A stretch of 64,000 nucleotides of DNA from NCBI RefSeq assembly GCF_904849725.1, contig NC_058518.1, forward strand, positions 322,422,581 through 322,486,580, given 5' to 3'. Each line of letters starts with the position of its first letter. The stretch's first letter is position 1. The translations under genes were made by a program, and so were the position numbers. Positions 45,401 through 56,740 of the stretch are shown here, one piece after another. The notes beneath the pieces are model-generated. The model searched no databases, was not told the origin of the DNA, and saw only the letters and a program-made list of their open reading frames with translations. The DNA is from Hordeum vulgare subsp. vulgare. Taxonomy: Eukaryota > Streptophyta > Magnoliopsida > Poales > Poaceae.

Positions 45401-46754
45401 GTATCTATCCACAGTGAACTACTCTTGTCAAGACAATCCCCAACCCTGTAGGAGAGAAGAGAAAGAGATTTGCCCAGAGCAAGAGAGTGCTAGGAAGGAT
45501 GTTGAGCGTGCCTTTGGTGTTCCGCAATCTCGATGGGGCACTGTTCGGTATCCTGCAAGAACTTGAAGCACCCAGAAGCTTTGGGAGGTGATGACTGCTT
45601 GTGTGATCATGCACAACATGATCATAGAGGATGAGCGCCCGGAACGTCTCTATGATCAAGAATTTCAGTTTCGGGGTGATAATGTTGTGCCTAAGCATGG
45701 AGGAACGACAACGTTTGCATAGTTCATCGAGTTTCATCATTAGATGCGTGATTGAGAAACTCACATGCAGCTGCAAAATGATTTGGTTGAGCATACATGG
45801 ATTCATGTTGGCAACCAATAAATGTATTGGCAACCTTTTCTTTCAAATGTATTTGAGACAATTTAATATTAGTTTGGCTTGTAAACTATGAGATATTTAT
45901 ATGGTTCTTGAACTATGCAATGCTTTATATTTTTATTGAATTTTATTAATCTAGGATCAAAAAATGGCTGCAAGCCTGCAACGAGGACGAAAAACGGGTC
46001 GGCGCGTTAGACAAACAGCCGACCCAAACAAAAAATGGGACGGACAGGCCGACCCAAACGGACAGAACGCGCGTTCATTTGATCGCGTGGTTGGAGTTGC
46101 TCTTAGAATGCACTCCCTCTGTTTCAAAATAAGTGTCGTGGTTTTAGCAAATTTGAACCAAAAGAACGACACTTATTTTGAAATGGAGGGGGTACTTTTG
46201 TTCCAGGATTACATTTTTACATGGGATTAAGCTTAAAAAATGACCTTCAGCAAAAATCTTCCAGGAAAAATTGGAGCCTTCATACATGTGGTCTTCCTTC
46301 CAACAGTAGATGCATATGATTTACTTTTCCATATGGAAAAAAAAGGCAAGCATTGGATCATCAAGTTTCATGATCAGATCCAGCTAAGACGAGAACAGGC
46401 TAGCACACTACAGTCTTGCGACCAAAAGCAGAGGACGCCACTATTAACCGCCACGCATGTGCCATTAAACAGGCTCAAGCAGTGCCTACGCAGGCGAAGA
46501 CATGAATTTGACAGCAATTAAAGATACTACCTAACCAAGGACCGGATGTAATGCCACATCCACGATCTACCAACTAAGAGATAGGGAGAAGACGAGGCTG
46601 TTGGTTAGTTTTTACGTACGTTGAAGATGAGCCCCTTGTTGGTGGGGGAGCTGAGGGCGAGGCCACCGCGAAAGTGTACGCACCACAGCAGCACGAGCGC
46701 CGCCGCCGTGGCCGCGAGCGCGCGCGCCGCCTTGGCCGGCGCCGGCACGGCCAT
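42452..46754 (-). CDS. CYB561: Cytochrome b561 (transmembrane ascorbate ferrireductase type), four exons, 230 aa
   Basis: Coding exons on the minus strand: 46754-46620, 43870-43822, 43734-43535, 42760-42452 (693 nt with stop). Junctions are canonical: AAC/GTACGT, TGCAG/GTTCAT, GAAG/GTTAGG, CTGCAG/CCATT, ACAG/GTAAGC, TTCAG/TGGG. The protein has six hydrophobic segments (about residues 11-28, 46-63, 77-98, 112-136, 151-172, 188-210). Histidines 47, 80, 114 and 153 have the 33/34/39 spacing of the two-haem b561 core; S-L-H-S-W (112-116) and L-P-W-H (150-153) are typical. Family role: electron transfer from ascorbate across a membrane to monodehydroascorbate or ferric chelates. Length is normal for plant b561 and no lesion is visible. 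Intron 1 (2.7 kb) carries a Harbinger element and a Stowaway MITE. A LINE lies about 107 bp upstream of the ATG, so only a short 5' region is native. Confidence 0.92.
44071..46102 (+). mobile_element. PIF/Harbinger DNA transposon in intron 1 of the b561 gene
   Basis: Terminal inverted repeats GAGGAACTCCAACC (44071) and GGTTGGAGTTGCTC (to 46102), extended by GTCCGTTTGGGTC (left, near 44109) and GACCCAAACGGAC (right, near 46050), are flanked by TTA (44068-44070 and 46103-46105), the Harbinger target duplication. Length is 2032 bp. It contains a decayed transposase gene but no visible MYB-like second ORF, so it is probably immobile on its own. Confidence 0.9.
44538..45720 (+). pseudogene. HARBI1-like transposase, multiply frameshifted
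   Basis: The ATG at 44538 opens an acidic Asp/Ser-rich N-terminus. A 1-base shift near 44836 leads into the frame 44837-45130 ([18 protein letters not shown]), which is typical of the PIF/Harbinger helical region. A small insertion near 45105 (CCTTCCCA) breaks the frame just before the first catalytic Asp (T-I-D-C). The second Asp region (H-N-D-I-N-V-L) is at about 45277-45297 and H-N-M-I-I-E-D at about 45611-45631, with stops between. The DDE nuclease cannot be produced as one chain. Confidence 0.85.
46113..46192. mobile_element. Stowaway MITE, 80 bp
   Basis: CTCCCTCTGTTTCAAAATAAG and its complement CTTATTTTGAAATGGAGGG form almost the whole element as a hairpin. TA follows at 46193-46194; the left TA has become CA. 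It sits 8 bp from the Harbinger TSD in intron 1 of the b561 gene. Confidence 0.9.
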
Positions 46755-46894
46755 CTCGTCAGGCGACGGGGAGGAATCAGAGTCTTCACTTTGTAAAGTC
46801 AAACTCCTTGCCTGTCCAGTCCATGAGCGTGCTGAGGAAGAGGGCACATTGGGTCCATGGTCTTTTTTTTTTTAACTGGGAACATTTCATTTCA

Positions 46895-49800
46895 TTAATC
46901 GCCACGCCAGCCATAGTCGACGGCAACGAGACCTTGGGCAAAGGTAGAAGCAAGACCCGCAAGACCCGACCATACGGCTTGGGGTGCAAGCACCATCTTC
47001 GACCCATGCATCGCAAGAGCGTCTACAACCTTATTACAAGCCCGTGGGCAATGAACAATGTCGAAAGAAATAAAGTTTAAAGAAGCAAAAGCTTTAATCT
47101 TTTGAAACAAATTGCCATTTGAAGCCAGATCATATCTTGATGTCTTGATCGCTGAGACCAAAGTGGAGGCATCTGTTTCCATCACCATGTTGCCAATGCC
47201 TAACTCATGTGCCTTGTAGATAGCACGGATGCAAGCTTCAACTTCAGCTTGTAGTGCGTCGTGGACGTGATGTAGCCTCCCCGCAGCAGTGACCACGACA
47301 TCCCCTTCATGATCCCTGATAATGTAGCCCCATCCTCCTGTCAAAGTATCCTTATTGTAACTCCCGTCAGAGTTTATTTTCAGAATGCCAACTTCAGGTT
47401 TTGTCCATCCTGTGACCGTTCTTTCCTGGCTCTGTTTCCTCCCACCAAAGAACTCAATGTACTCGTCAGTTGTACGTCGTGTCTGCCAGCCCAGCGCTTG
47501 TGTATTGATCTGTGTCTGCTCCACTCTGAATTTGTTATGGGCATTCCACCAGGTCCATAACAGTGCAATGATGGTCGTCGTTTGTGCAAGGGAACCAGCT
47601 AGCAGCACCTGTACCACCTCCTTCGGATCATGTAACAACATGCATGCTCGCCTCATTCCTCTAACCCGAGATTCCGCCACAGCTGCTTAGAGCCCTTACA
47701 CTGGAAGAAAAGGTGACTCACATCTTCATCGCGTCGCTTACATACTGGGCAACGGGTATCTACCTCAATGCCCCTCCTTTGTAGATTGACTCTTACCAGT
47801 AGGTTGTTATTAGCGATTCTCCAAAGGAATTGTTGGATTTTCAACGGGCATGGTGCTCTCCGGATCGCTACCCAGTTGAAACTGTCGCCATCCAGCTCAG
47901 CGTTGCCCATCTCTCCTGCATCCACCTCTTGCATTTTCTTGCAGAATTTGTAGGCCGATTTGACCGAAAAAGCGCCTCGGTGGTCAGGGTGCCAAGCCCA
48001 AAAGTCCTGCACGTCCTCCTGAACAGGGATCGTCATGATCAGTTGCGCATCGGGAGCCCAGAAGATGGAGGTAACAAGCTGCTCATCCCAGGTGGACGTA
48101 TACGGATCCATTAGCTCTGCTGCAGTTGAGATGATCGTATGGCCCCATGGGGTGAAAGGACGCCTATCCCAGTTGCGTGGAATCCATGGATCCTCCCAGA
48201 TTTTGACAGTAGTGTCGTCGCCAACTCGTTTGATCAGCCTCTTCTTAAGCACCTCCACTCCTTGCAGTATACTGCGCCATGCATATGATATCCCTTCTTT
48301 GGCTTCGGCGTTGAGGATGTCCGTAGCTGGGTAATATCGTGCTTTCATTACACGTGCACATAGCGATTCGGGGTTTTCCAACAGGCGCCAAGCTTGCTTA
48401 GCTAGCATTGCTAGGTTGAAAGTGTGCAGATCCTTGAAACCCAAGCCTCCCTCTTTCTTTGATCTTGTCAGTTTTTCCGCAGAAAGCCAATGAATCTTCT
48501 AGTCATCCTCCTACTGTGCCCAAAAAAACCGACACATCATTGACGTCATTTTCTCGCATAGACCCTTTGTGAGATCAAAGACCGACATTGCAAAGACTGG
48601 AATAGCTTGGGCACAAGCTTTAATCAGGATCTCCTTCCCTGCTTTTGTCAGCAATTTTTCCAGCCAACCCTGAATGCATTGCCACATTCTGTCTTTTAGG
48701 TATGCAAACGCTTTGGTCCTCGACTGGCCAATAAACACATGCAGCCCCAAGTATCTCTCATTCCATGTTTCTCCTGTTAATCCCAACAGATCTAGCAGCT
48801 TCCTCCGGGTATCCCGCTTGGTATTCTTACTAAACATTATGGCTGATTTGTCAACATTTATAGTTTGTCCCGAACATTCCTCATACAGTTTCAGGATGTT
48901 TTGCAAATGAAGTATAGCATCTTCTGTAGCCTTCAGAAGAATCAACGAGTCATCTGCAAACAGTAGGTGATTAAAGCTCGGGGCATTGCGGCATATTTGA
49001 ACTCCCTCAAGTCTCCCTTCTTGTTCAGCGTTGTTGAGTAGAGATGAGAAGGCTTCCGCGCAGAACAGAAATAAGTAAGGTGATATTGGATCCCCCTGTC
49101 GTAGCCCCCTCCCCGGCAAAAGCTTCTCCGTGATAGTATCATTGAATCTGAAGGTATACTTTACTGTAGTGCAGCACTTCATAACTAGCTGTACCCATGC
49201 ATCCGCAAAGCCCATTTTGTGCATCATCGTTTCCAGGAATTCCCATTCAACTCTATCATATGCTTTGCTCATATCGAGTTTTAGAGCCGCATACCCCCCT
49301 CTCGAGATCTTTTATTCTGCATAAAATGGGTGACTTCATAGGCGAGCAAGATATTATCTGTGATCAAACGGCCTGGGATAAAGGCACTCTGATTTGGAGC
49401 TATCACCTCCGGCAGGATCTGTTTTAGCCTGTTCGCAACAACCTTCGAGATAAGCTTGTAGATCACGTTACACAAACTGATAGGTCGTAGATCCTTCATC
49501 CTTTTAGGGTTGGGTACTTTAGGGATCAATACCACACATGTGTCATTCCATGCTTCCGGCATCACTCCTCCATGCAGTACGCTCAAAACCTCCTCCACTA
49601 CTTTCTCCCCAATTGTCTCCCAATACTTTTTATAAAAGCTCGTCGGCATACCATCAAGACCAGGGGCTTTAAGATCACCGATGCTCTGTAGTGCAGCCCG
49701 GACTTCTTCAGCAGTGTAGTTTTTTGTGAGCATCTCATTCATAGGCGGAGTGATTCTTGCCATCACATGCACGAGTAGTTCCTCCATCCTGGTAGTGGTC

Positions 49801-50971
49801 GTCGGGGTGAACAGCTTCCCGAAATATTCCATGATCACCACCTCCTTTTCTTCCTCCTCTTCCGCACACCCTCCATCATCTCTCCTGAGTCTCTTTATTC
49901 TGTTCTTCTTTCTACGAGCCGAAGCGAACCTCTGGAAGTATGCCGTGTTTCGATCTCCTTTCTGTAACCATGTAACATGTGCACGTTGCTTATAATACAT
50001 CTCCATCTGGTCATCGAGTCGTTCCAGCTTGTATCTCAGTATCCTTTCCCTGTTCACCGTGTCCTGTGTGAGAGTGTGTTGCCTGCAAACCTCCACCTCT
50101 TTCTTCAGTTTTGCGATCCTTCTCTCCATGTCCCCAAGTGATGTGCGACTCCAATGCTGAAGGTCATCTGCCACACCTTGTAGTGCATGTACCACTGTGC
50201 CCCCTCTGGCTGCCATTTCTCTCTTCCAAGCATTCTCAATGACAGCACCACAAGCATTCTCAATGACAGCACCACAAGCATACTATGATCGGCCGGTGAT
50301 CGGAGTGTCTAGGGTTGCCGTGCACTACCCGGTACTCAGGAAAACGGCTGCACCATTCGGGAGTCGCCACTTCTCGGTCCAGTCTCTCGCGAATGTAATG
50401 TTGTGCATCATGGTTGTTATTGCGCCAGGTATATGGGTCCCCAACAAACCCAAGATCATGGAGGTGACAGTGTTCTAGGGCTTGTTTAAAGCGGTCCATG
50501 TAAATTTGAGGTCTCGCCACACCCCCTTCCTTTTCACCCTGCATTAGAACCTCATTGAAATCCCCCACACATATCCATGATTTGTCACTGTGATGTTTTA
50601 TATTACGCAGTAGTCGCCAGGTTGTTTCCCTAGCTTCCATTTTGGGTTCCCCATATATTCTTGTGAATCGCCAAACGAAACTGTCATCCTCTGTGATCTC
50701 AGTATCAATATGGTACCGTGATTTCATGCCCGGGTTAACCTTCAGTGAGCTTTTCCAGAACATAGCTAAACCCCCTCCCTTCCCTTCACAGTCCTTCACC
50801 ACCAGGCCAGTCATTCCCAACTTCCACTTCCACCACTCAATCCTCATAGCATCCAGCTTCGTCTTCGATAAGAATAGCATGTCAGGGTCCTCCTTTCTTC
50901 TGGAGATCCAGAAGGCTACGAATTGCCGGGCCGTTCCCCAACCCACGGCAGTTCCAAGTGATCAGCTTCAT
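46895..50971 (-). pseudogene. LINE ORF2: endonuclease, RT, zinc finger, RNase H (broken)
   Basis: The start is ATG at 50971, opening M-K-L-I-T-W-N-C-R-G, the AP-endonuclease signature. A frameshift near 50885 moves to the frame 50946-50260, which keeps G-D-F-N-E and S-D-H-R-P. A duplicated 24-bp unit (50230-50277) and a frame change follow. RT runs 50216-49281 and 49272-48511, with another shift at about 49276; F-A-D-D is at 48960-48949 and G-L-R-Q-G-D-P near 49100. After stops near 48500 the zf-RVT region (48444-47653) and the RNase H (47680-46895, with N-S-D-G-S and M-E-T-D-A) follow, slightly overlapping. The original product would nick DNA and copy its own RNA; this copy is inactive. Confidence 0.9.
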
Positions 50972-51740
50972 TGGGGGTTGCAGGACTGCCCCGGCAGCCC
51001 CGCATACATTTGGTTGTTTTGGTTCATCTCCGTTCCCTCTGTAGCATCCACCATTCTCCCCTTCCTTTGCTCCTGTTGCGACCACGTCTCCATCTCCTCC
51101 CCAACCCGCTTCCCAATCACGATACCAATGTGTTCCTGACCCTCCTTGCTCGGTTCGCGTGTTCTTCTTTTAAACTTCCTTCCACTCTTCCCTCCTGCAG
51201 CGGCCTCTATCTTTGTGCTCTCATGTTCCTCCTTGTCCCTACCCATAGGGTGTGGCTGGTGGTTCTGCAACTCATTGTGTTCTGCACTAGGAGGCACTAT
51301 TATGGTCTCTCCTTCAACCTCCTGTCTGTTTACCACCTCTCTTTATCTTCAAAGCTTAACTGTTTCGTTGTACCCCTGGAGCCACCACCATCATCCTTGG
51401 CTGTAGCTTTGAGTGGGCTAGTCACCTCCCTCTCCTCCTCCTGGCTATTACGACCACTGCTACGTGAAGCTGTACCGTCTTTACGCCACGAGAGGGCTGC
51501 ACTACCTCTGCCCACACCTCCACGTCCCAGCTGATACATACGCCGGTCGGTACCACTCTATTTATATCCCACCGCCCCCATGCTTTCTTCACTCGATTTG
51601 TTGCTCCCCCCTTTTCCTCTTCCTCCCTCCGCACATTTCTTGTTTTCCTCCTCAACTCTCATCCATGGACCGAATTGCGGTGCTTCATTCTTTGCCGACT
51701 TCAGTTTACATTCCTTCTCCCTGTGTCCAATAATCCCGCA
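50968..51740 (-). pseudogene. LINE ORF1 (gag-like) C-terminal part
   Basis: Right at the cut edge (51740-51710, minus strand) is C-G-I-I-G-H-R-E-K-E-C, the end of a CCHC zinc knuckle, followed by F-G-P-W-M-R-V, as in plant LINE ORF1 proteins. A charged Lys/Glu-rich tail continues through frame changes to about 51336-50968. ORF1 binds LINE RNA; its N-terminal RNA-binding part is outside the window. Confidence 0.75.
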
Positions 51741-52813
51741 TGTCGGGGGGATAACCCTGGGGTAGGCTCATCAAGCCTGCTCCTTCATTTCCGACCCAAT
51801 GGACATGAAGATATGGAGATTCCCAAGGCCCAAGTCTTCTGACCGGCTAGGCCTCGCTTGCCGGCTGGACGACAAGGCGGCCACCTTTCTGGCCGGCCAG
51901 GCATCCCTTGCCGGCTAGAATGCAGGCGGCCTCCCCTTCAGAGCCGGCCTGGTCTCGCCAGCCGGACTGGGGAGGAGGCGGCCACCCACGAGCCGGCTAG
52001 CCAAGCAGGCTAGCCGGCCGAGGATCACCAGTCACATCAGATCATAGGTGAGGAAAGGACCTCACGATTAAAGGTAGCTACGCGTCAGCAAAGGTACTAG
52101 ATCGGGGCAGCCGGCAGGTACGAGCGTCGGCGGCCACGTCGCTGACCTACCCCGGCTCTGATCCATCACCTAGCCTGATGTCGAACCGTCACACTCCCAC
52201 TCCATTACTGCACTCGGCGTGGGGAACAGTGGAGGCGGTCGTACAGCCTGCCCATGAAGAATCTCGCGGGGCGACGCTTGACGTACAACGCGTGCTCAAC
52301 GTCAACCTTACGCGGGAGCCCCATTGGCCAGTCGGCGGGTCCCACAGGTAAACGAGACCATGCGGACGGCGGGCCCCTCATCGACAAGACAAGACCCTCG
52401 TGGGCCCCTGGCCAGCCGGTGAAGCGGCCAGCCGGGTCCCACGCTTGTACCCTTTATCCATATTGTAGGGTTCATCTATAAAACCCCCCGGTTGCCCCCC
52501 ATGCAGAGGGGCCGATCACTTACCAGTCATTCAACACTACACTCCCACCAACCAACAGAGAGCGAGGTAGAGACGAGCCGGCTGCTCCCCTCTTCCTCCT
52601 CCCAACACAGCTCCAGGAGCAACATTGTACTCTGTTCCCATACATCAAACACACAAGTAGGATTAGGGGTATTATCTCTACGGAGAGCCCTGAACCTGGG
52701 TACATCGTGCGTCCCATGCATGTACCAACCTCGTTCCCAGCGCCCACCTTTGTCCCTTCGGTTCTCACCAACTTTAGCCTACCTATGGCATATGTTGTGA
52801 GTATTCACCGACA
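51741..52813 (+). repeat. 5' LTR of the Tat element
   Basis: Begins TGTCGGGGGGATAACCC and ends TATTCACCGACA; TGTCGG/CCGACA are inverted ends. Rich in GCCGGCTAG/GCCGGCC motifs at 51845-52020. Length 1073 bp. The 5 bp before it are CCGCA. Confidence 0.85.
52476..52485 (+). promoter_or_regulatory. TATA box of the Tat LTR
   Basis: CTATAAAACC in the LTR, with a C-rich stretch right after it and a likely start near 52505-52515. Confidence 0.6.
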
Positions 52814-52835
52814 TTTGGCGCCCACCGTGGGGCCG
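52814..52835 (+). promoter_or_regulatory. Primer-binding region of the Tat element
   Basis: TTTGGCGCCCACCGTGGGGC directly follows the LTR, the motif seen at this place in RIRE2/Retand-type elements. I cannot name the tRNA with certainty. Confidence 0.65.
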
Positions 52836-52916
52836 ATTGCGGCATCGGCTGGCTTCACGCGCTGGGTGGGGCCCCGCACCTACACCACCGGATGCATCGC
52901 GTCCGGATCGGTTTGC

Positions 52917-55900
52917 ATGCCCGTGGAGCTCGCTTTCGAGGAGGCGACGCCCATGATGATCGACGTCCCCGTCCGCCATGCGGATTCGGACGAAGATTCT
53001 AACGACGAGGCGCTTCCTAGCGTCGTCGTCGCAGCCATGGAGAACCTGAGCGTTCTCTTCAGCGACCTTCGCCTCAACGACGGCGCATGCTACTCCGGCG
53101 AGGACTACGACGTTGAGGCGCTCTGCGCCAGCTTCAGCAGGCTCTCAATCGCTGAGACGCCTGCCCACGACGTTTATGTTGGAATTATGCCCCAGAGGCA
53201 ATAATAAATATAGTTATTATTATAATTCCTGTATCAAGATAATCGTTTATTATCCATGCTATAATTGTATTGAATGAAGACTCATTTACATGTGTGGATA
53301 CATAGACAAAACACCATCCCTAGCAAGCCTCTAGTTGGCTAGCCAGTTGATCAAAGATAGTCAGTGTCTTCTGATTATGAACAAGGTGTTGTTGCTTGAT
53401 AACTGGATCACGTCATTAGGAGAATCACGTGATGGACTAGACCCAAACTAATAGACGTAGCATGTTGATCGTGTCATTTTGTTGCTACTGTTTTCTGCGT
53501 GTCAAGTATTTATTCCTATGACCATGAGATCATATAACTCACTGACACCGGAGGAATGCTTTGTGTGTATCAAACGTCGCAACGTAACTGGGTGACTATA
53601 AAGATGCTCTACAGGTATCTCCGAAGGTGTTAGTTGAGTTAGTGTGGATCAAGACTGGGATTTGTCACTCCGTGTGAACGGAGAGGTATCTCGGGGCCCA
53701 CTCGGTAATACAACATCACACACAAGCCTTGCAAGCAATGTAACTTAGTGTAAGTTGCGGGATCTTGTATTACGGAACGAGTAAAGAGACTTGCTGGTAA
53801 ACGAGATTGAAATAGGTATGCGGATACTGACGATCGAATCTCGGGCAAGTAACATACCGAAGGACAAAGGGAATGACATACGGGATTATATGAATCCTTG
53901 GCACTGAGGTTCAAACGATAAGATCTTCGTAGAATATGTAGGATCCAATATGGGCATCCAGGTCCCGCTATTGGATATTGACCGAGGAGTCTCTCGGGTC
54001 ATGTCTACATAGTTCTCGAACCCGCAGGGTCTGCACACTTAAGGTTCGACGTTGTTTTATGCGTATTTGAGTTATATGGTTGGTTACCGAATGTTGTTCG
54101 GAGTCCCGGATGAGATCACGGACGTCACGAGGGTTTCCGGAATGGTCCGGAAACGAAGATTGATATATAGGATGACCTCATTTGATTACCGGAAGGTTTT
54201 CGGAGTTACCGGGAATGACGAATGGGTTCCGGGAGTTCACCGGGGGGGGCAACCCACCCCGGGGAAGCCCATAGGCCTTGAGGGTGGCACACCAGCCCTT
54301 AGTGGGCTGGTGGGACAGCCCAAAAGGGCCCTATGCGCCAAGGAGAAGAAAATCAAGAGGAAAAAAAAGGAGGAGGTGGGAAGGAAGGGGGACTCCCTCC
54401 CACCAAACCAAGTCCAACTCGGTTTGGGGGGGGAGTCCTCCCCCCTTGGACTCGGCCGACCCCCTTGGGGCTCCTTGAACCCCAAGGCAAGGTCCCCTCC
54501 CTCCCACCTATATATACGGAGGTTTTAGGGCTGATTTGAGATGACTTTTCCACGGCAGCCCGACCACATACCTCCACAGTTTTTCCTCTAGATCGCGTTT
54601 CTGCGGAGCTCGGGCGGAGCCCTGCTGAGACAAGGTCATCACCAACCTCCGGAGCGCCGTCACGCTGCCGGAGAACTCTTCTACTTCTCCATCTCTCTTG
54701 CTGGATCAAGAAGGCCGAGATCATCGTCGAGCTGTACGTGTGCTGAACGCGGAGGTGCCGTCCGTTCGGTACTAGATCGTGGGACTGATCGCGGGATTGT
54801 TCGCGGGGTGGATCGAGGGACGTGAGGACGTTCCACTACATCAACCGCGTTCTCTAACGCTTCTGTTGTACGATCTACAAGGGTACGTATATCACTCATC
54901 CCCTCTCGTAGATGGACATCACCATGATAGGTCTTCGTGCGCGTAGGAAATTTTTTGTTTCCCATGCGACGTTCCCCAACAGTTTACCCCAGTAATGTCC
55001 TCATCTTCGATGGCCCTCCACCGTCGGTGGGGTTCTTCCCCCATACCACGTCGCTGTCGTTTCCAACACCGTGGAGGTGATGGTTATCGGCGCCGGCACC
55101 AGCACGGCTCCCGGCAAGGCCTCCGCAGGCGCTCGCGAGCCCGCTGCGGCCACCGCCGACACTCTTCGGGACGCCATCGCCGGCCTGAAGACACCGGTCA
55201 CCGCTTCCGCTGACCAGGCAGACGCTCGGGCCTCACTGGAGGAGGCTCGCAAGCGCATCTTGGAGGAGGGCATCGCTGTGGCCTCGGCGAAACGTCGGTT
55301 GGAGGCTACACGTCGTGAGTACAACTCCGCATACGGTCTTACTCCGATTTCTGAGGCCCCCAATCGGCTTGGATTGGTCCGCAGCCGCGGACGGTTCGTC
55401 GCCGAGGTTCTAGGCGGGGACCTGCCCACCTACGAGACTCCTGCGGCCAACATGCGGGCGACGCAGGCGGCCATGGAGGAGATGGCCAGCCTGGAAGGCG
55501 AGGAGCGCACCTTCGTGGAGAAGTGCGTCAAGGATCTCCTTGACGCCGCTAACCAGCAACACGCTCGGTTCGACCCCGGCCATGCTCATTCAGAGTCCCC
55601 GGGGCGAACTCGGGGACTCGCCGCGACCCTAGTGGCCAGCACCACGCCGAAGGATCTTCCTCGGATCGCCCTTCCGGCTGGAGGGGCGAGGGAGGCCAAG
55701 GCCGGCGCTTGCAGCACCAGAGTGAGCACACTTCGGGCCTACGTCGCGGAGGCGACGAGGGCGACTCGGAGTACGGGGATCTTCCCCCACGAAGAACTCA
55801 TGCATCCGGCTCCCGAGGAGCCTCCCCTCTCGCCACCAGGGCTGGCGCCCCCGCCTCCCAGGACGAGCGGGACGCCCGCTGGCGTATCGTCGCCCTGGCC

Positions 55901-56740
55901 CATTCGGCCCTCCTAGAGGAAGACGGACCCATCGGTCCGGCATGCTTCGGCCCCCGGATCCGAGGGGAGCCGTTCCTCCGAGGCTTCACCCTACCTCGGG
56001 ATACGCCGAAATATAACGGCACGACCAAGCCAAAAGACTGGCTGATCGACTACACCACGGTCGTAGGCATCGCTAGGGGCAACAAGCGCGTAGCGGTTTG
56101 CTACGTGCCACTCATGCTAGCCGGCTCGGCCCAGACGTGGCTTAACAGCCTCCCGGCCGGCAGCGTCAACTCCTGGGTGGATTTCGAGGAGGCGTCCGTC
56201 CGCAACTTCACCGGCACCTACAAGCGCCCTGGTCGGCCTCGCGAGCTGGCCATGTGCGTCCAGAAGGCCGACGAACCCCTCCGCGACTACGTCACCCGGT
56301 GGACTGAGCTCCGCAACTCCTGTGAGGGGGTGCATGAGGTACAAGACATACAGTACTTCATCGACGGATGCCGAGACGGCACCCTCCTCAAGCACAAGCT
56401 CATGTGCGCCGAGCCCACCTCCTTGGCGGTGCTCATGGCCAAGGCGGACAAGTACGCCATGGCCGACTCCGCAATGCGCATCAAGGTGACCGCCTCGGAC
56501 AAGGTCGTGTCTGCGCCGGCTGCTCCCAAGCCGGCTGGGGACAACCGAGGCGGCCAGAACAACTACAAGCGCAAGGCGGATCAGATGGCCAACAACAAGC
56601 TAGTGGCCAACGTGGAGGGCGAGACGTCGGCTTCCCAAGCCGCCCCCCCACAAAAGCGTCGCAATCAGGGCAACCCCAACTGGCAGCCCAGGCAGTCTCT
56701 CGAGCAACTGCTCGACGCCCCTGCAAGATACATTCGGGGG
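52917..56740 (+). pseudogene. Tat gag, interrupted by a solo LTR and frameshifts
   Basis: The N-terminal part runs 52917-53176 (first internal ATG used as a guide; the frame is open further upstream). The solo LTR 53177-54981 and one TSD copy follow, and the frame resumes at 54987 exactly in register. A 1-base shift occurs between 54988 and about 55070, and another near 55700. The conserved gag core is at about 55950-56480 (R-G-F-T-L-P, W-L-N-S-L-P, F-I-D-G-C-R-D). The zinc-binding tail near 56715-56800 is scrambled by a further shift. Gag would form the particle shell. Confidence 0.8.
53177..54981 (+). repeat. Angela/BARE-type Copia solo LTR
   Basis: TGTTGGAATTATGCCCCAGAGG to CATGCGACGTTCCCCAACA, 1805 bp, with GTTTA directly on both sides (53172-53176 and 54982-54986). 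There is no primer site or polypurine tract, and the gag frame resumes on each side, so it is a solo LTR left by LTR-LTR recombination. TATA box CTATATATACGG is at 54508-54519. It is in good condition compared with the copy at 19283-29631. Confidence 0.95.

Larger units (their letters stand above)
46862..51740 (-). mobile_element. L1-type LINE, degenerate, 5' end cut by a Tat element
   Basis: A T-run at 46863-46873 is the poly-A tail of a minus-strand LINE. Reading leftward from 51740 come an ORF1 end with a CCHC-like knuckle, then ORF2 with endonuclease, reverse transcriptase, zf-RVT and a C-terminal RNase H, the order of plant L1 elements. The 5' part of ORF1 is displaced by the Tat LTR at 51741. 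It lies in the same orientation as the b561 gene, and its 3' end abuts that gene's 5' flank. Confidence 0.9.

Noticed and set aside
52707..52916. Start of the Tat gag frame inside the LTR
   Set aside because: The frame is open through the LTR end and primer site, but translation from the LTR is not expected; the true start is probably at or before 52917.
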